In this document: one piece after another, positions 10,810 to 23,179 of the stretch
Layout of the letters: each line of letters opens with the position of its first letter
How positions within the stretch are numbered: position 1 is the first letter of the stretch
Origin: Lepeophtheirus salmonis
Taxonomy: Eukaryota > Arthropoda > Copepoda > Siphonostomatoida > Caligidae
Direction of reading: 5' to 3'
NCBI RefSeq assembly: GCF_016086655.4
Contig: NC_052140.2
Location: 20,212,001-20,276,000 of the forward strand
Length of the DNA: 64,000 nt
Notes under the pieces: generated by a model
What the model was told of the DNA's origin: nothing
Seen by the model: only the letters and a program-made list of their open reading frames with translations
Databases searched by the model: none
Position numbers and translations under genes: made by a program

Positions 10810-11630
10810 CTTTTGCAAAATTCCTGGAGCTTCCATATCACCCTCAAAAGGTTAAAAAAATATATATTATAAAGCATGCCCATCCACAATTTACTTTTAG
10901 TATCACACATATATATTAAAATGTCTGTATTCCGGGTTCAAAAAGTGATCACCCTCTTTCAGGGAAGGGTCAATAAATTGTTATAGAATAGTGGTACAAG
11001 TACTTTAATATCTATTTTTAGTATTGGACTTGATGAATGCAGTTGCTTTGGTGTATTGTTTTTTTTTTTTTTTGTGTAAATGAATTACCAGGAAATTACT
11101 GTTCATTTAAGAGTTAAATTTAAGTCTTCTACAGCAAAACAAAAGTTGCTTAAGGTATTTAAGTACTTAATATTTCCTATATAGAGCGTCTTCACTGTCG
11201 TCACAAATAGCATCTTAATAGACGGCATGTTATAAAAATAAATGTAAACCAGCAACACAAAAACAATTGAGTGTAGATTATATTTCTTGTAGATAAACAT
11301 GAAAACAATATTGAACAAAAATCAAGATAATGATAATTTTCAAATCTTTTTTTTACTTCATATATAGAATGAGCCCAATATTTTATAGGGATATTTGAGT
11401 CAATTATGGCCTTGTATTCAAATTTCTTGGGTTTGTTAAGATATCCTATAGTTTGAGTTATAGTTTATGATCTTTATTTAATTTAAGAAACTTATATTGC
11501 CCCCGATATAGGCCCTTTCAATCATACAGTCTGTCAATGTATCATTCTTTTATTGTGATGATCAATTTTAGCCACTATAATATTGAAATTTGCGGCAGTT
11601 GTAATGTGATAATGAGAATAGTTTGGTAAT
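10810..11630. other. AT-rich upstream region, no gene seen
   Basis: Upstream of the TATA box. A T-run lies near 11059-11074. No ORF has recognisable motifs; ORFs up to 71 codons are AT-driven. Confidence 0.45.
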
Positions 11631-11634
11631 AGAA

Positions 11635-11720
11635 ATTAACGACAATTCGTTGACTCAATCTTGGTAATGTATTTTTTTTTTTTTTTGCTGAATTTTGTGC
11701 TTCAAGGAATTATCGTCCAT
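11635..11720. repeat. Small foldback with T-run centre
   Basis: Arms 11635-11653 (ATTAACGACAATTCGTTGA) and 11702-11720 (TCAAGGAATTATCGTCCAT) match at about 15 of 19 positions as an inverted repeat, with a T-run between. A related single arm, ATTGACGATAATTCGTCG, occurs near 46360, suggesting a small dispersed element. Confidence 0.45.
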
Positions 11721-11879
11721 TTATATCAGCATATAATTCCTCTTAATTGCAAATTGCACTTAAAATACAAAAAGTATATTGTCACAAAAAAGAATATCAT
11801 ATATTTTGTTTGAAAGGACATAATGGGCCGAAATAAAGTCTCATAAATCGAATGTGGGCCCCAGCTATAGTTAATATTT

Positions 11880-12220
11880 TGGGTTTTTTTAATTTTTTTA
11901 TGTTTTTTCAGATTAACCTCTGTGAGGAGAGGTGGTCCAAAAGCTCTTAGAGAGGTCCAATCTTCATTGTTGATGGCCCTGGATACTATTGAGCAGCTGA
12001 TAGCCTTGCCCTTTGGTAAAGTCAGACATGGACATCTTGGGATTGACTTGAAAACCTTCCTTGACCTCATTTGAGTCCAATTTTTTTGACCTACCACTCT
12101 TGAGTTTGAAGGTACTTCTGGACTCGAAAAACAGTATCTGGGGAGTCTCTAGTAGCCTTTTATTAACCAGCATGGGCGGTAGTGAATCTACCCCGATCCT
12201 TTTCCACTCATTAGCCATCG
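11880..12220 (-). mobile_element. Mariner transposase N-terminal relic
   Basis: Minus-strand frames read 'KLKSGRSKKLDSNEVKEGF' (cf. SGRPKKL), then 'NPKMSMSDF', and after a frameshift 'SIVSRAINNEDWTSLRAFG' and 'PPLLTEVNLKK'. This is the second HTH of a mariner transposase: the SGRPK hook, 'S-x-V-S-R', then 'RPLLTE'. The catalytic core is absent. Confidence 0.65.
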
Positions 12221-12689
12221 TTGACTGGATTAAAAAAAGTTTTTATCACAAAGAAATGTTAACAGTATTAGAGCTCTCTGGAACCGTCTAAATTTTGTAT
12301 CTACAATTACCCAATTGTGAGTTATAAGACCAACAATTAGAGTCTCAGTTCATTTACCCGGACCGGTAGGTCATTATCTCCTTAACCAGATTTTTTCCCT
12401 AGATTGATTTGGGCTAATTTTTTCCATAAATCTTTATGAAACTTTTTCAAATGAATTTAATAATGGATAAAGGCCCAGCATTTATATTGAGTACTACTTG
12501 ATGCCCAAGGCAAACTTATTTCACTACTATTGTTGTAAAAATATGACCTTTAACGAGCTCCAGACTTTTTGTAATTGCAACATGAACAGGGTTCTTATTT
12601 CCCAAAAATGTAATCATTACACTTTAATTCTTAGGTGGGAACATCTAAGTATAAAGTGGGTGATCTAATAGATAATCTTAGATAACACT

Positions 12690-12800
12690 AATCATTGGTT
12701 CGGGAGTTATAATATTAAGTCCTTGTTGGATTTGGAGTAGAATTGACGATTGAAAAATGAGTAATCCTATATCCTTTTCTGAAATAGGAGTGGGACTTTC
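12690..12800 (-). repeat. Dispersed repeat A, copy 3
   Basis: On the plus strand TTAAGTCCTTGTTGGATTTG, GAGTAGAATTGACGATTGA and ATAGGAGTGGGAC form the reverse complement of the repeat A core, including the CACTCC(G)TA-like end. Confidence 0.5.
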
Positions 12801-12824
12801 TGATATTTCCTTGTTGTCATAGGT

Positions 12825-12930
12825 GCTAGCGTAAATTCATTTCCTGTCTTTTCATTCCTAGTCATTTTGGTCTCAGTGAATTTATTCCTCGAAAAATTCG
12901 TCCCCCGAGATTTCATTCTCATTTTGCAGC
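12825..12930. repeat. 15-16-bp phrase repeat
   Basis: Consecutive units of 15-16 bases: TTTTCATTCCTAGTC, ATTTTGGTCTCAGTG, AATTTATTCCTCGAAA, AATTCGTCCCCCGAG, ATTTCATTCTC. The consensus is close to TTTCATTCC plus six variable bases, as at 51430-51510. No coding role is apparent. Confidence 0.55.
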
Positions 12931-12959
12931 GGAATATTTAGTACATATTTTATGCAATA

Positions 12960-13263
12960 CCGAGTGGCCCATTAAAATTTAAACCACAACAAGATATAAT
13001 TTATTAATGAATAATAGAAATTTCAACAAAATTAATACTATACATTCATGCGTGTCTGAGCTCTCTTAATAATTAATGTAGCCATCCTCAGTGGCAATGA
13101 TGGCTTCCAGGAGGTGGCGAAAGAGCAAGCTCTCGCTGCAGATGTAGTCCTCTGTAACGGCGTCCCAGTGAAGGCTGATGTTGGCTTTGAGGGTCTTGGT
13201 ATTTGGATGACGGACACCGCAGTCCTTTTCTTTTTCAAAAGGTGTAGTCAAAAGGGTTGGCAT
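12960..13263 (-). mobile_element. Mariner transposase C-terminal relic (first of two)
   Basis: Minus frame 13263-13066 encodes 'CGVRHPNTKTLKANISLHWD', 'AVTEDYICSESLLFRHLLEA' and 'IIATEDGYINY' then a stop. These match the mariner end: 'RHPNVESLKAAI--EWD', 'M-EDYI---C-SFRHRLEAI' and 'A-GGYI'. The following about 100 bases (TTTTGTTGAAATTTCTATTA, then TATATCTTGTTG) recur beside the next relic, so both come from one family. Confidence 0.7.
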
Positions 13264-13329
13264 TAGGGCACTCTTATACGTATAACACCTAAATGTGTAA
13301 AAGGATCTCTTGAATATAACTTTTAAAGT

Positions 13330-13990
13330 TCTTATTGATCAAACTGAATTTAAAATTCAACAAGTTATAATTATTAATTAACAATAGAATTTCAACAAAA
13401 TTAGTACTTTAAAACGAAATGTGTTTCCCTTAGTGTCAATGGTGGCTTCCAGATGGCGTCTGGAAGACTAGGCGTACACACTGCAGATGTCAAGGCGCCC
13501 AGTTGCTGACTGACAATGACTTTGAGGGTCTTGGTGTTTGTAGGGCTTCTCCTCGACGTGCATATAAAAAGGGGTAGTCGAGGGAGTTGCCATCAGAGCT
13601 ATATGGGGGCCAAAAGGATTCAAAAGAACTCAAAACACTCATTCAAAAGAGTCTTACAACGGAGAAGATGGGGTTCTTTCATTGTTTGTGTAAAAATTGG
13701 TCTCTCTACCCTTAAAAGGCTCTTTCCACCCACATTTTTATAGCTCTCTAGACAGTCTGGTGTGAAAACACCAGATCTCTTTCATGGACCCTCATGGACT
13801 TGTGTCCTGGACTGTTTTATTTGACTCATTCATATCCAATTTGGGCTTATTGACAAAGCCCTTTTTCCTTTATAATGTTTCGAACGCATTGACAGCGTTG
13901 ACGGGGGTCCTGGAGACGCCCAACTGCTTGGAGTGCAGGAATGGAAACTCGTCAATCACGTTCAAGTTTCATGTGATCGACTTGTGCGTA
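13330..13990 (-). mobile_element. Internally deleted mariner relic (second of two)
   Basis: Read on the minus strand from 13990: 'LHSKQLGVSRTPVNAVNAFE' then 'GFVNKPKLD' (first HTH), 'LYKNVGGKSLLRVERPIF' and 'PHLLRCKTLLNE' (second HTH and linker), then directly 'NSLDYPF', 'TPRPSKSLSVSNW' (C-terminal part) and the same 3' sequence as the neighbour at 12960. The catalytic middle is deleted and frames are broken. The plus ORFs at 13516-13743 and 13784-13996 are antisense shadows. Confidence 0.65.
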
Positions 13991-13999
13991 AGCTAAAGA

Positions 14000-14815
14000 G
14001 TTCAAGTTTGTTATGTTTTGTAACTAATTGCGTATGCTTTAATTTATCAAAATATAAATTAATTTCAATCACTCAACCATCCTTTCTTTTGAATTAGTAA
14101 GTGTTCCGATTTCAATAGACCATTCGGTATAACTACCGCTACTCCCTCACATCAATCAACAATCGTTACCCCTTTTTCTCTCTATGTACCATGCTCACAA
14201 TTAAAATCTACGTAAGTTATAAGCAAGTTCCTCGGACCACTCCTTGTACGGCGCAACAAAAACAAGCCAATAACTAGCTTATAAACAAAAACCGTAAGAA
14301 GTCTCGAAATATCCCTATTCAAAACGGGAATGAAATGTCCTGGGAGTGATTTTGCATGGAATACATCGCATAACACGCACCTTTTTCAAGTCATTTTCGA
14401 TTTCCTTTTTTAGTACATACGTAGGTCATATTTTTCTAAATCTATATTGTTAAGAAAGAAATATATGCTCCATGGAAATGTATTAAGTAAATAATACTGT
14501 AACATGCCACATTTTTAATACACATTGAGGTCTAAGATATAATAAAGCTGGTCAATAGAGATATTTATTTTGTGATAGACAATGAGAGCTTAGTCCTTTT
14601 ATTTGTCTGTTGACATCTAAATACACAAGAATAATGTACCACATACTTGAATCCTAGAAATAATTAAAAAAATAGTTTATATTATTAAAACAAATTGATA
14701 ATTTTTACCCCTTCAAGATGGGCGAACTTAACCATGATGATATCACATGAAAATGCTTTATTAATTAACCCATAATACGAGAAAAAAATCCTTCTGCCTT
14801 CTTTGGATCCCTCGA
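14000..14815. other. AT-rich spacer, no gene seen
   Basis: No recognisable coding or repeat block. The 64-codon minus ORF at 14182-14376 has no motif. Confidence 0.4.
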
Positions 14816-14819
14816 AATT

Positions 14820-15080
14820 ACTGATGAGACTTGTTAATCTTCGTAGTCATGTCAGCAATTGAGGAATTATGTTTTTTAGTAAAGGCCGTTTTCAGGTGGT
14901 TGACAGACACATATGATTTTCTGCATGCTCCAGGAAAGTGTCTGAGGTCCTAACCGATCTTTAACAGCATAGATACACTCTAAACCATCTTCCTCCATGC
15001 CCCAATCTGTTCCTCAATGGCCTTCTTGGACAATCCCACACAGAGGAGCGCTACGATCTAAATCCTTTTGTCATAATGTG
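14820..15080 (-). mobile_element. Mariner transposase N-terminal relic
   Basis: A minus frame reads 'IVALLCVGLSKKAIEEQIGA', 'DLRHFPGACRK', 'VNHLKTAFTKKHNSSIADMT' and 'TKINKSH', with stops between. The layout is a mariner HTH ('I-ALY-G-S-K-IA'), the 'D-KH-PG-GR' hinge and 'I-K-I--NP--S---MA'. No catalytic part follows. Confidence 0.5.
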
Positions 15081-15535
15081 TACTGATAGTGGCGACTAGG
15101 AAAATGTTTTTCTTAACAATCGACAGCTAAAGATGTGCTCTACAATATTGCTAATCCGAACATTGCAAAAAAATTTACTCTTAATCCACAAAAATTTGCA
15201 TAATTGAGATAAGTATATAATAATGGGTGGCCCGATATGTATATATATTTGGCATCCTCAAAATTTATTTTGTGGACCTGTTGATTAAGAATCACAGGCT
15301 TTCAGGATTGTGAAGGAAAGATTGTTCGATTATTTTCCCCTCATTTCCTCTCCCACAACACTAATATGCAGAGGTGCATAAAATATGTCCTTGAACGCGT
15401 GTGCGGCTTTTTGTAGTTGGCAATCTCAACTGGGTAATCATATACCTATGTTGTTGTCATTGTTATTAAATTTTTGAAGACAAATCATCTAAGTATTAAG
15501 TATCAACTGGTGCGTAAGCTATTGAAAGACGTATA

Positions 15536-16365
15536 TTCTGTCAAAAAGTACTGGGAATTTATAATTTAAATTGCCTGCGCTGAAGGGATTTCAATGCATT
15601 ATAATTCTAGTTCGGCAGCACTTTTTCATTATGATGCCAAGTTTGAGTGCGATCTGTAGACCAAATTGCTTGCAACAGCTGAATGAGTCAGTTTACCTCA
15701 CTAGTGCTCCACGATTTTTACAATGAACAAAATTATTGAACATAGAGTTTGTCTTAAATTTTGTGTTGGAAACGAAATTTTATGTGCCAACGCGTTGAAA
15801 ATTTTAGAAAAAGCTCTTGATAAATCATTTTTATCAAGAACCCGTGCATATGAGTGGCACAAAGCGTTTAAAGAGGTCCATGAGATCGTTGAAGACATGT
15901 GCGTTCTGGACAACCTTCGTCCTCTACCCCCGAACAGAACTTCGACTCAGTGAAGGAAATCGTGGTGAAAAATCGTTATACCATCATAAAGGAGTTATCA
16001 CATTACATTAACATCTCTCATGGAAGAACAACTCGTAGAGTTTACATGACGATAACGTGCCAATTACAGAGCCACGATTGTGACAAAAATCAAAGCCAAA
16101 TATGCGATAAATACCGTATATATCAACTACCATATTTAGCTCTGTGGAACCTGTTTTGAGTCTGTAGAATCCATAAACTAAATTCGTCGAAGGAGCTAAG
16201 GGGCATTCCAAAAAATCCTTATTATTTTTTTTGGAGGACGGGAAAACATTGGGACATATATATTGTATCCAATGGAGATTACTTTCACGGAGACAAAATA
16301 AATTTTAAAGATTAAATGTTAAATTTGTGTTTTATTTAACAATCCCCGGTACTTTTTTGACAGAA
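15536..16365 (+). mobile_element. TIR-bounded, internally deleted mariner (830 bp)
   Basis: Ends are TTCTGTCAAAAAGTACTGGG (left) and, reversed, TTCTGTCAAAAAAGTACCGG (right); TA precedes the left end, and TG (probably mutated TA) follows the right. The frame from 15723 encodes a typical mariner N-terminus: 'EHRVCLKFCVGNEI', 'FLSRTRAYEWHKAFKE', then 'VKEIVVKNRYTIIKELSHYI' and 'NISHGRT' in another frame. After a deletion the C-terminus 'PYYFFWRTGKHWDIYIVSNG' and 'DYFHGDKINF' appears. Both DD-D blocks are missing, so it cannot encode an active transposase. Confidence 0.85.
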
Positions 16366-16369
16366 TGCT

Positions 16370-18195
16370 GTGTAACAATAAAGTTTTGTCCAGAAGTTAT
16401 AAGTGTAAGTAAATTAAAAAAGAAGAGGGATAATTTTACAAACGTAGTCTTAGCCAAACAACCAGATAACCAGTTGGTGTCTATTTAATTGGAAATTATG
16501 AACCCTTTATATGTCAAATTGATAAATTCGATTAGGTCAAGACTACGAAAGGAAAGAGACTTCATGGACTCTTTAATCGATGTGAACCCGTGATCATGAT
16601 GACTTCAACAGGGATTAACGAAAGGGATTCAGTGATTTAACCTTCTCAGAGGATCGATACATTCACTGATCTATGAGTCATCAATTTCGTTAAGTTTTTT
16701 TTTTCTCTCCGCACCAGTTTGATGATGATTGATGACTCCATCCCTCCTCAAAAGTTCAAATATCGACAGCTGATATTGCAGTCTTATAGGAATCAGGGAT
16801 ACCATATTTCTTTTATATCACCTCAGATGTAGTCATTTTTCAAAAAATATAACTTATTTTTTAGAATTTGTTTCCAAAAGAAATTGAAATGGATTTAAAA
16901 TATTGATCAATCCATTAAGGTGCTACAAAAAGGCGATCTTAATCCTTTGTTATAAAAATTATTTCTTTAACAGAGTCAGTGAACTAGGATAAAAAGGTTA
17001 GTTATTCAAAAAATAAATGATTTTTTTAGATTACACACAGTACACATAGACTCAAAGTGACACCATTTCAGTAATTTTTTTTTTTTTTTTTAACATCAAT
17101 ATAAGTGCTCAAAATACTTGTTTGAGCTAAAAGTCTTGCTAAATAAAATACTATCCTTTGTCTACAAAGATAATTTTAACAGTATGTGTTTGGATTATCA
17201 AATAATATGATAATAATATAATTTGTGAAGGAAAAATATTAGAGTTTTATTTGATATAAATATTTTTATAAAATATTCATTATTTTGTGTACAAAATAAA
17301 TACTTATTAATTTTGATTAGATTAGGTGTGATACACAGAATAACCACTATTAATAATACTTGCAGCCATTCAAGATGTTTATAAGAAGCTTTATTATCTC
17401 AATAACAACAACAAAATTGCATTTGTCTTGTTCCTGACAAGAGATTTAAAAATATACCAAAAGTTATTGAACAAGAAATATTATTTAAAAGATATTAAAG
17501 GAAGGTTTACATATATAATCTGGGGTATAGAAAATCCCCAGTTTATTAAGGAAGGGATTACCATTATTATTTATTTATTTTGTCAATGACCATCCCATTT
17601 TTTCAATTTTTTGGACTCGAATATGAAATGGTATTTTTGTATGGAATTTTCCAAGTGCTATACTATTTCCCCCCGACTCCAATCATCCATGCATTGTCAA
17701 CCCCATTCAGTGATCCCCTTATTGACATGGCTCTGACTTTTCTCCAATCCTTACTATGATTACATCATTGTCTATATTAATCATCCCTTTGTAGTGGGTA
17801 ATCTGAAAACATATTTCCTGATTCTATTTTTATTTTATTTTTTGAAAGATTAGAATGCAAATTATAATCTATTCAGTCTTATCAAATCGGAGCCACCAAT
17901 CAATTCAAAATGTATAGAGTGGTGTAATAATAAATTAAAGTTATTTATAAAATAGGTCTTGTTTTTAACTGGTTCTCATTCATGCTTTTATATATGTATG
18001 ACAATATTTGACCTTTCAACCACGGATAAATATCTTACATCGTACATACATATTCTTCATGTTTCAGGCTTCATAACTTGTTTTAAACTTGCAAACAATT
18101 AACTCTTGGAAGTGTGCGATTATTATTTATAAATGTATTAAGGAGTCCATATTTTTCGAATATACTTTTCGATTGATTAAAATTAGTAATAAATA
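16370..18195. other. Long AT-rich spacer, no gene seen
   Basis: No ORF over 60 codons and no recognisable transposase block. Homopolymer T-runs lie near 16695 and 17076-17091. This is the longest stretch of the left half without a supported feature. Confidence 0.5.
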
Positions 18196-18199
18196 ATAC

Positions 18200-20354
18200 G
18201 TAGGAGACAACGTAATTATGTAATTCTTGCCCTTTCCTTGACTAAGTATATCACGTTCATTATTGGTATCATCGGATCATACGATCAAGGGTTGTAAAGA
18301 TGTGAGTGTATACTACAAACTCATTTAGGACAATATTGTGCTTGGTCAGTTAAAATCTAAATTATTGTGCGTTGAGTAGGATGAACTTCGCCATAGTTTA
18401 CATTTTTACTTTCTGAATTAGAAAAACACATCGAAAGCGACCAAGAAAATCTGTGTGATCTATACGAGACTGATACATTTACGTTTGTGTTGCACAACAG
18501 TTGTTCGAGCAATTACATTCTGGTGTGGTGGAGATGAATGATGGACAACATCATGAGTAAGCCTTTGATCGAAAATGTCAATAAAATCATGGTAAATAAC
18601 AAGATATACCGTCATAATACCAGTCGCAGGATCTTGAAGGAAACTGAACATACAGGGTGTCCGCGATAAATTGGAACTACCTTAAACTTCATCCAGATCC
18701 ATAATGTTAATATTCGGGGTTAAATCATACTAATATAAAAGGTTGCGTGAACAATACACTATAACTTACACCACAATTGTTTTGACAACAAACAATAGCC
18801 ATCTTGGAACAAGCAAGGAGAGACGCCAACCTCGAATTGGCTCGCCGGGACACAAGCCCTCTGCTATCTACAAGCTTCTTAACTACCCCAAGACCACAGT
18901 GCAACGGGTCTTCAATGCCTGGAAGGTTGAGGGAAAGGTCTGTTGCAAGCCCCACAACATGAGAAGTGACCGAATCCGCACTCCCCGCTTCCTTGAAGGC
19001 CTCCGGAAGTCCTTCAAGGCTTCGCCGGGGACTTCCTTGTCCAGGTTGGCCAAGCACCGTGGAGTGAGAAAACAGTTGGTCTCCAAGGCTGTGAATGAGG
19101 ACCTCGGGTACAGTTCATACCGAATGGTCAAACAAAGCATCCTCACGGCATCCATGAAGGCCACCAGGCTCACCAATGGTAAGTGTCTCCTGAATGACCT
19201 GAAGAGCCATGGAGGAAGAATCATCTTCTTCTGCGACAAGAAGAACTAGACTGTCAATAGAAGCTACAACGCTTGCCAATGAGAGAGAAGAGATCCCTGC
19301 AGTATTCACCATAAAGTTCCCGGCCTCCGTAACGACCCTGGGTGTCATCTGCAGCACCGGTGAGGTGATGCCTCTTTTCTTCTTCAATCCCAAGAAAAGG
19401 GTTAACACAATAAGGTACTGCGAAGTAATGGAGGAGTTCGTCATCCCCTGGATGAAGGATACGGCTGCTGGGAGGAAGTTCATATTCCAACAAGACTCAG
19501 CGCCCGCACACATCGCCATGAGGACCACTAACCTCTTCAACTCCCACGACATCACCTTCTGGGATCGCAACACCTGGCCCTCCAACTCACCCTACCTCAA
19601 TCCGTGTGATTACTACTGGTAGGGGAAGTTGGAGAGGGAGGTGTGCAAGGTCAGCCACAAGAGCATCGCTGCCTTGAAGTGATCCATTACGAGGGAGTGG
19701 AATGGTGTCAATTCCGCAGAAGTCATCAGGGCATGCAAATCCTTTAGGGACAGGATGGAGAAGATGATGGCTGCTGAGGGAGGACATGTTGAATAAATTT
19801 ATTGTTAATATCATGTCTAACTTTTTCATATTGACAAATACACTCCAAATTCCCTTTTTATCCAGCAGGTTAAATTTTGCGATAGTTCCAATTTATCGTG
19901 GACACCCTGTAGATCATAAGACATTTTTGAACCATTTGCAGAAGGTTGGATAAAAAAAATAACTCGAATAGGAGATGAATCTTTTTATCAGGACAACGCC
20001 AGGCCACTCACATCTTTGACAACGTACCAGAAACTCCGGGAGCTCAGATGATACGTTTTTATACATCCACCCTAAGAGTCCGGACCTGGCACCAAACGTC
20101 TATCAAATGTTCTTGTATTTGACCAACGCACTTGGCTGTAAAAATTTGGCCTCGGTAGAGGCCTGTGAAAAATGATTATTAGAGTTTTTTGGCAATAGGT
20201 ACAAAGTATTCTACGAGAAAGGCATTATGAAGTTGGATTCACGTTGGCAACAAGTTATCAAACAGAAGTTGGCTTAAATTAAATACCTATTACCCTTCTT
20301 AAAAATAATTGAAGTAAAGTGAAAATACAAAATTACATTATCCTTAGCCTTAAT
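18200..20354 (+). mobile_element. DD34D mariner, internally deleted and split by a nested mariner
   Basis: The left part (18200-18652) matches the leader of the 26.2, 38, 39.8 and 56 kb copies: GTGAGTGTATACTACAAAC, GTGCGTTGAG, then 'FHSGVVEMN'-like and 'LIENVNKIM' codons in broken frames. It is interrupted at the TA of GAACATA, and resumes at 19912 with GATCATAAGACATTTTTGAA, 'YQDNARPLTSLTTYQKLREL' and the standard 3' end ending near GAAAATACAAAATTAC. Removing the insert leaves about 897 bp. The junction between the HTH part and the second catalytic Asp is the same as in three sister copies. The ends are approximate. Confidence 0.8.
18653..19909 (+). mobile_element. DD37D mariner, complete ends, nested insertion (1257 bp)
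   Basis: TIRs CAGGGTGTCCGCGATAAATT (left) and, reversed, CAGGGTGTCCACGATAAATT (right) match over 27 bp with one difference; TA flanks both sides (18651-18652, 19910-19911). The transposase reads from about 18743 in one frame to 'CDKKN' (first Asp), has an in-frame TAG at 19247, and shifts frame near 19285. It continues with 'LGVICSTGEVMPLFFFNPKK', 'IFQQDSAPAHIAMRTTNLF' (second Asp) and 'WPSNSPYLNPCDYYW' (third Asp), with 37 residues between the second and third Asp. Further in-frame stops are TAG at 19620 and TGA near 19681; the C-terminus 'MMAAEGGHVE' ends near 19796. Composition is clearly less AT-rich than its surroundings. It is a decayed but structurally complete copy. Confidence 0.92.
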
Positions 20355-20359
20355 ATTTT

Positions 20360-21945
20360 CAAATATTTTTTTACACTCGGGTTTACATTTCAGGTTTTTT
20401 TTTTTACTTCTTTTTTTTTCCATACTTTTTTCCAAAACTGGAACCGTCTTAGAATTTGGGAGCCCAGCTACAAAATACGATATCTGTTAATAAAGAAAAC
20501 GTTATTTTCCTTGAAAATTCTTTAAAAACTTATGAAAAATTATTCTACAAAATTAAGCATTTTGTAGAACAAAACTAATTTTAAAAGAAAATCTAATCTT
20601 TTACTAAATTTTTAACAAATTCTCCCGTAAATCAATAGTTTATCTCCATTTTATCAATAGTCGAAAATAGCAGAGAACACCAAAAGACTTCTAGTCTAAC
20701 CTTTTATCTATCAAACACAAACTAAAAATGCAAAATGTTTGATATTATCTACATAACATTTGGTCCGAAAAGTTTCAAGCATAGATAGCACTAATTTTTT
20801 TATATTATTCATTTCATTTTTAGTTAGTACCCACCTTCGAAAGACATCTTTCAAAATTTTACGATAATCTGTTTCTTAGTTTGTGAGTTATTGTGCTCAG
20901 AGGGACGCTAGTTTTGTTATTTTCACAACCATGGATCAAAAACAACTTTATGTGTTAATTTTACACTGCTTCTTTATAAAAAAATACCGTTGAAGCTAGG
21001 CAATGGCTTGAAAAGTGTTATAGGACTTGCCCCATTAAGCAATTAATAACAAAATAATAATAACTTAAGAAAAAAATTGAAAGAATAAACACATGTTGTT
21101 GTTTTTTGTTCAGGTTTTTTTTTTCCTTACGTAAATTCCCTTCAAAAATGAATAACCAATCTTGATTGCCTTCGAGGCCAATTTGACAGATTTGAATAGT
21201 TAAAGGAGTGTAGATAGCTTTAAAGTCATCAAGTGCCCTTTGAAATGATCAACATTGATTAAATTGAGCAATATAAGTGAATTAACCTTAACTAAAAATG
21301 AGGAAACAAAATATGACTAATACAATTTAAGGAATTACAATGCTATTTTTATTGGGTCTTGCAAAAACTGTCGTCCAAAAAGGAACTGTCTGAAAAAAAA
21401 ACCTAAAGTCACTTGGTTGAAATTAGCCAACAATCTTCCAAACTATACATTTATTATTCAATAATAATTGGATATTATTCACGGCTTAATTAGTGCAAAT
21501 TTAAACTTAACCAATCAATGTTCAGAACTCTGAAAATAAGGAAACAAGAAGACATATCGACAGGTGAGGGAAAAAAAAAAAACCAGTTAGGATTCTGCTA
21601 TTTGTGGGTTCCGTTTCTTTTCTTTTCATCGTTCAGCTATTATTTCCGTTCCGCGTTCCAATAATAAGGTAGAACCAAATGCAGTATACACTGTACAACA
21701 GCAAATTGTAACTTCCACTTTGATAATGTCAGGGAAGCTGGATTTGATAACTAAGTTTCAAGATTTTGTAACACAATACTACAGTGAAATTAATGTTCAA
21801 ATGAGCTATAACTGACAAAAATCAGTAGATTAATTGTCGAGGGCTAGGGGAACATAGCAAAGTGTAGCTGATGTGATTCGTGTCCAACAAAGCAACAAGA
21901 CAAGAAAAACTGGACCTTCAACTATTCAAGAAACTCCAGGATTGA
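20360..21945. other. AT-rich spacer, no gene seen
   Basis: No supported coding sequence. AACCAATCAATGTTCAGAAC near 21507 resembles part of dispersed repeat B. A GTTCCGTTTC/CGTTCCGCGTTCC stretch near 21607-21660 looks like a short imperfect repeat. Confidence 0.4.
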
Positions 21946-21949
21946 GCGT

Positions 21950-22400
21950 TACCTCACCTACGTGGTCGGTGAGGTTACGCTGGTCAACCAGGCTAAGTTT
22001 CCAGGCTTGGCAATTATGATGGGAGTCGTGGCATCAAATGGGAAGAGGGTGCCTCTGTATTGTTTCCCGAAAGGCATAAACATAGGTATCAAGGAGTACC
22101 AGGCTATCGTCACGGAGATCGTATTTCCCTGGATGAAGTCCAACTACCCAGAAATAAACTTTGTTTTGCAACAGGACTATACTACAGCTCTCGCAAAACA
22201 AAAGAGCAGATTTTTTAAGTGGTCCATTATCTTACATTTACGGCCAAATGATGAGCCTCGGCCCCATGATTCAGAATTATTGAAGAAGTCAAGTTCATAC
22301 GTTCGACTTAAGGTGGAGATCTGGAAACTTTTATAAGAGCCTTCAAAATGGTCCCCCTCAGCCCCTCCCCCCTGACCCACTTTTACAAAATAGGTCTCCC
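21950..22400 (+). mobile_element. Mariner transposase core relic
   Basis: Frame 21962-22336 encodes 'VNQAKFPGLAIMMGVVASNG', 'KRVPLYCFPKGINIGIKEYQ', 'IVFPWMKSNYPEINFVLQQD'. This is the segment between the first and second catalytic Asp of DD37D-type mariners: 'KFPASVMVLGVVASDGK-MP', then 'PW------FQQD-A-AH'. After QQD the match decays ('YTTALAKQKSRFF'). No TIRs were found. The opposite-strand ORFs are shadows. Confidence 0.7.
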
Positions 22401-22419
22401 AGACATTCATCTCTCCTTT

Positions 22420-23175
22420 ATCATCCCTTTAAATCATATTTAAAAAAACTAAATAAGCTTTGATTTCTTGAATTTTTTGTAAGGACTATTGGAACGGAAC
22501 CATGAAATCTCATTTTATGAGTTCAACGTTGAAAAAAAATTCCTTTCATTGAATTGATATTTATTAAATAAGATGAAAGTTTCATAAAATGGTTTTAAAA
22601 TTACCGGAAGACAGAAACAATTGTTTTGAATAGAACTTCATTTCAAAGAAAACAGTTATTTTTGGATTATAACAAATATTAAAGTATTAAAAATCTATGA
22701 AATAATTAGATTTTGACGACTAATAATGTTTTTTAAGTAGGATTACTGGTGGAAAATACATACTTGATCCTTGCTAATTTAACAGTTAATTTATTATCTT
22801 TATTATGCATAACGATGTATTAACGTATTTTTAATTCAAGTTAATATCTAATACATAATAGAGCTTAACGTTAAAGTAATAGATTTTTAGAAAAAACGGT
22901 TAAAAGTGTAAGTCCTTTTCTTTATTTCATTTTGACATCAAAACACGCGGAAGTAGCTCAATAATTTCCTTCATCTTAACGAAAAAAAGATTTGTATTCT
23001 TATGAATATTGATTGTCTATGCCCCCAAGATGGCTGACGTTCACAATACAGACATAAAATGAAAATCCTCTACTATAATACCTATTTTTTGGAGATTGAA
23101 AAAGCTTTATTTTTCCAACATTCTTTTCATTCAGAGGTTATAAGTATTCATTCAAAAGATTTTTTGTTACGACCT
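22420..23175. other. AT-rich spacer, no gene seen
   Basis: No recognisable coding or repeat block before the A/T minisatellite. Confidence 0.4.
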
Positions 23176-23179
23176 TTTT

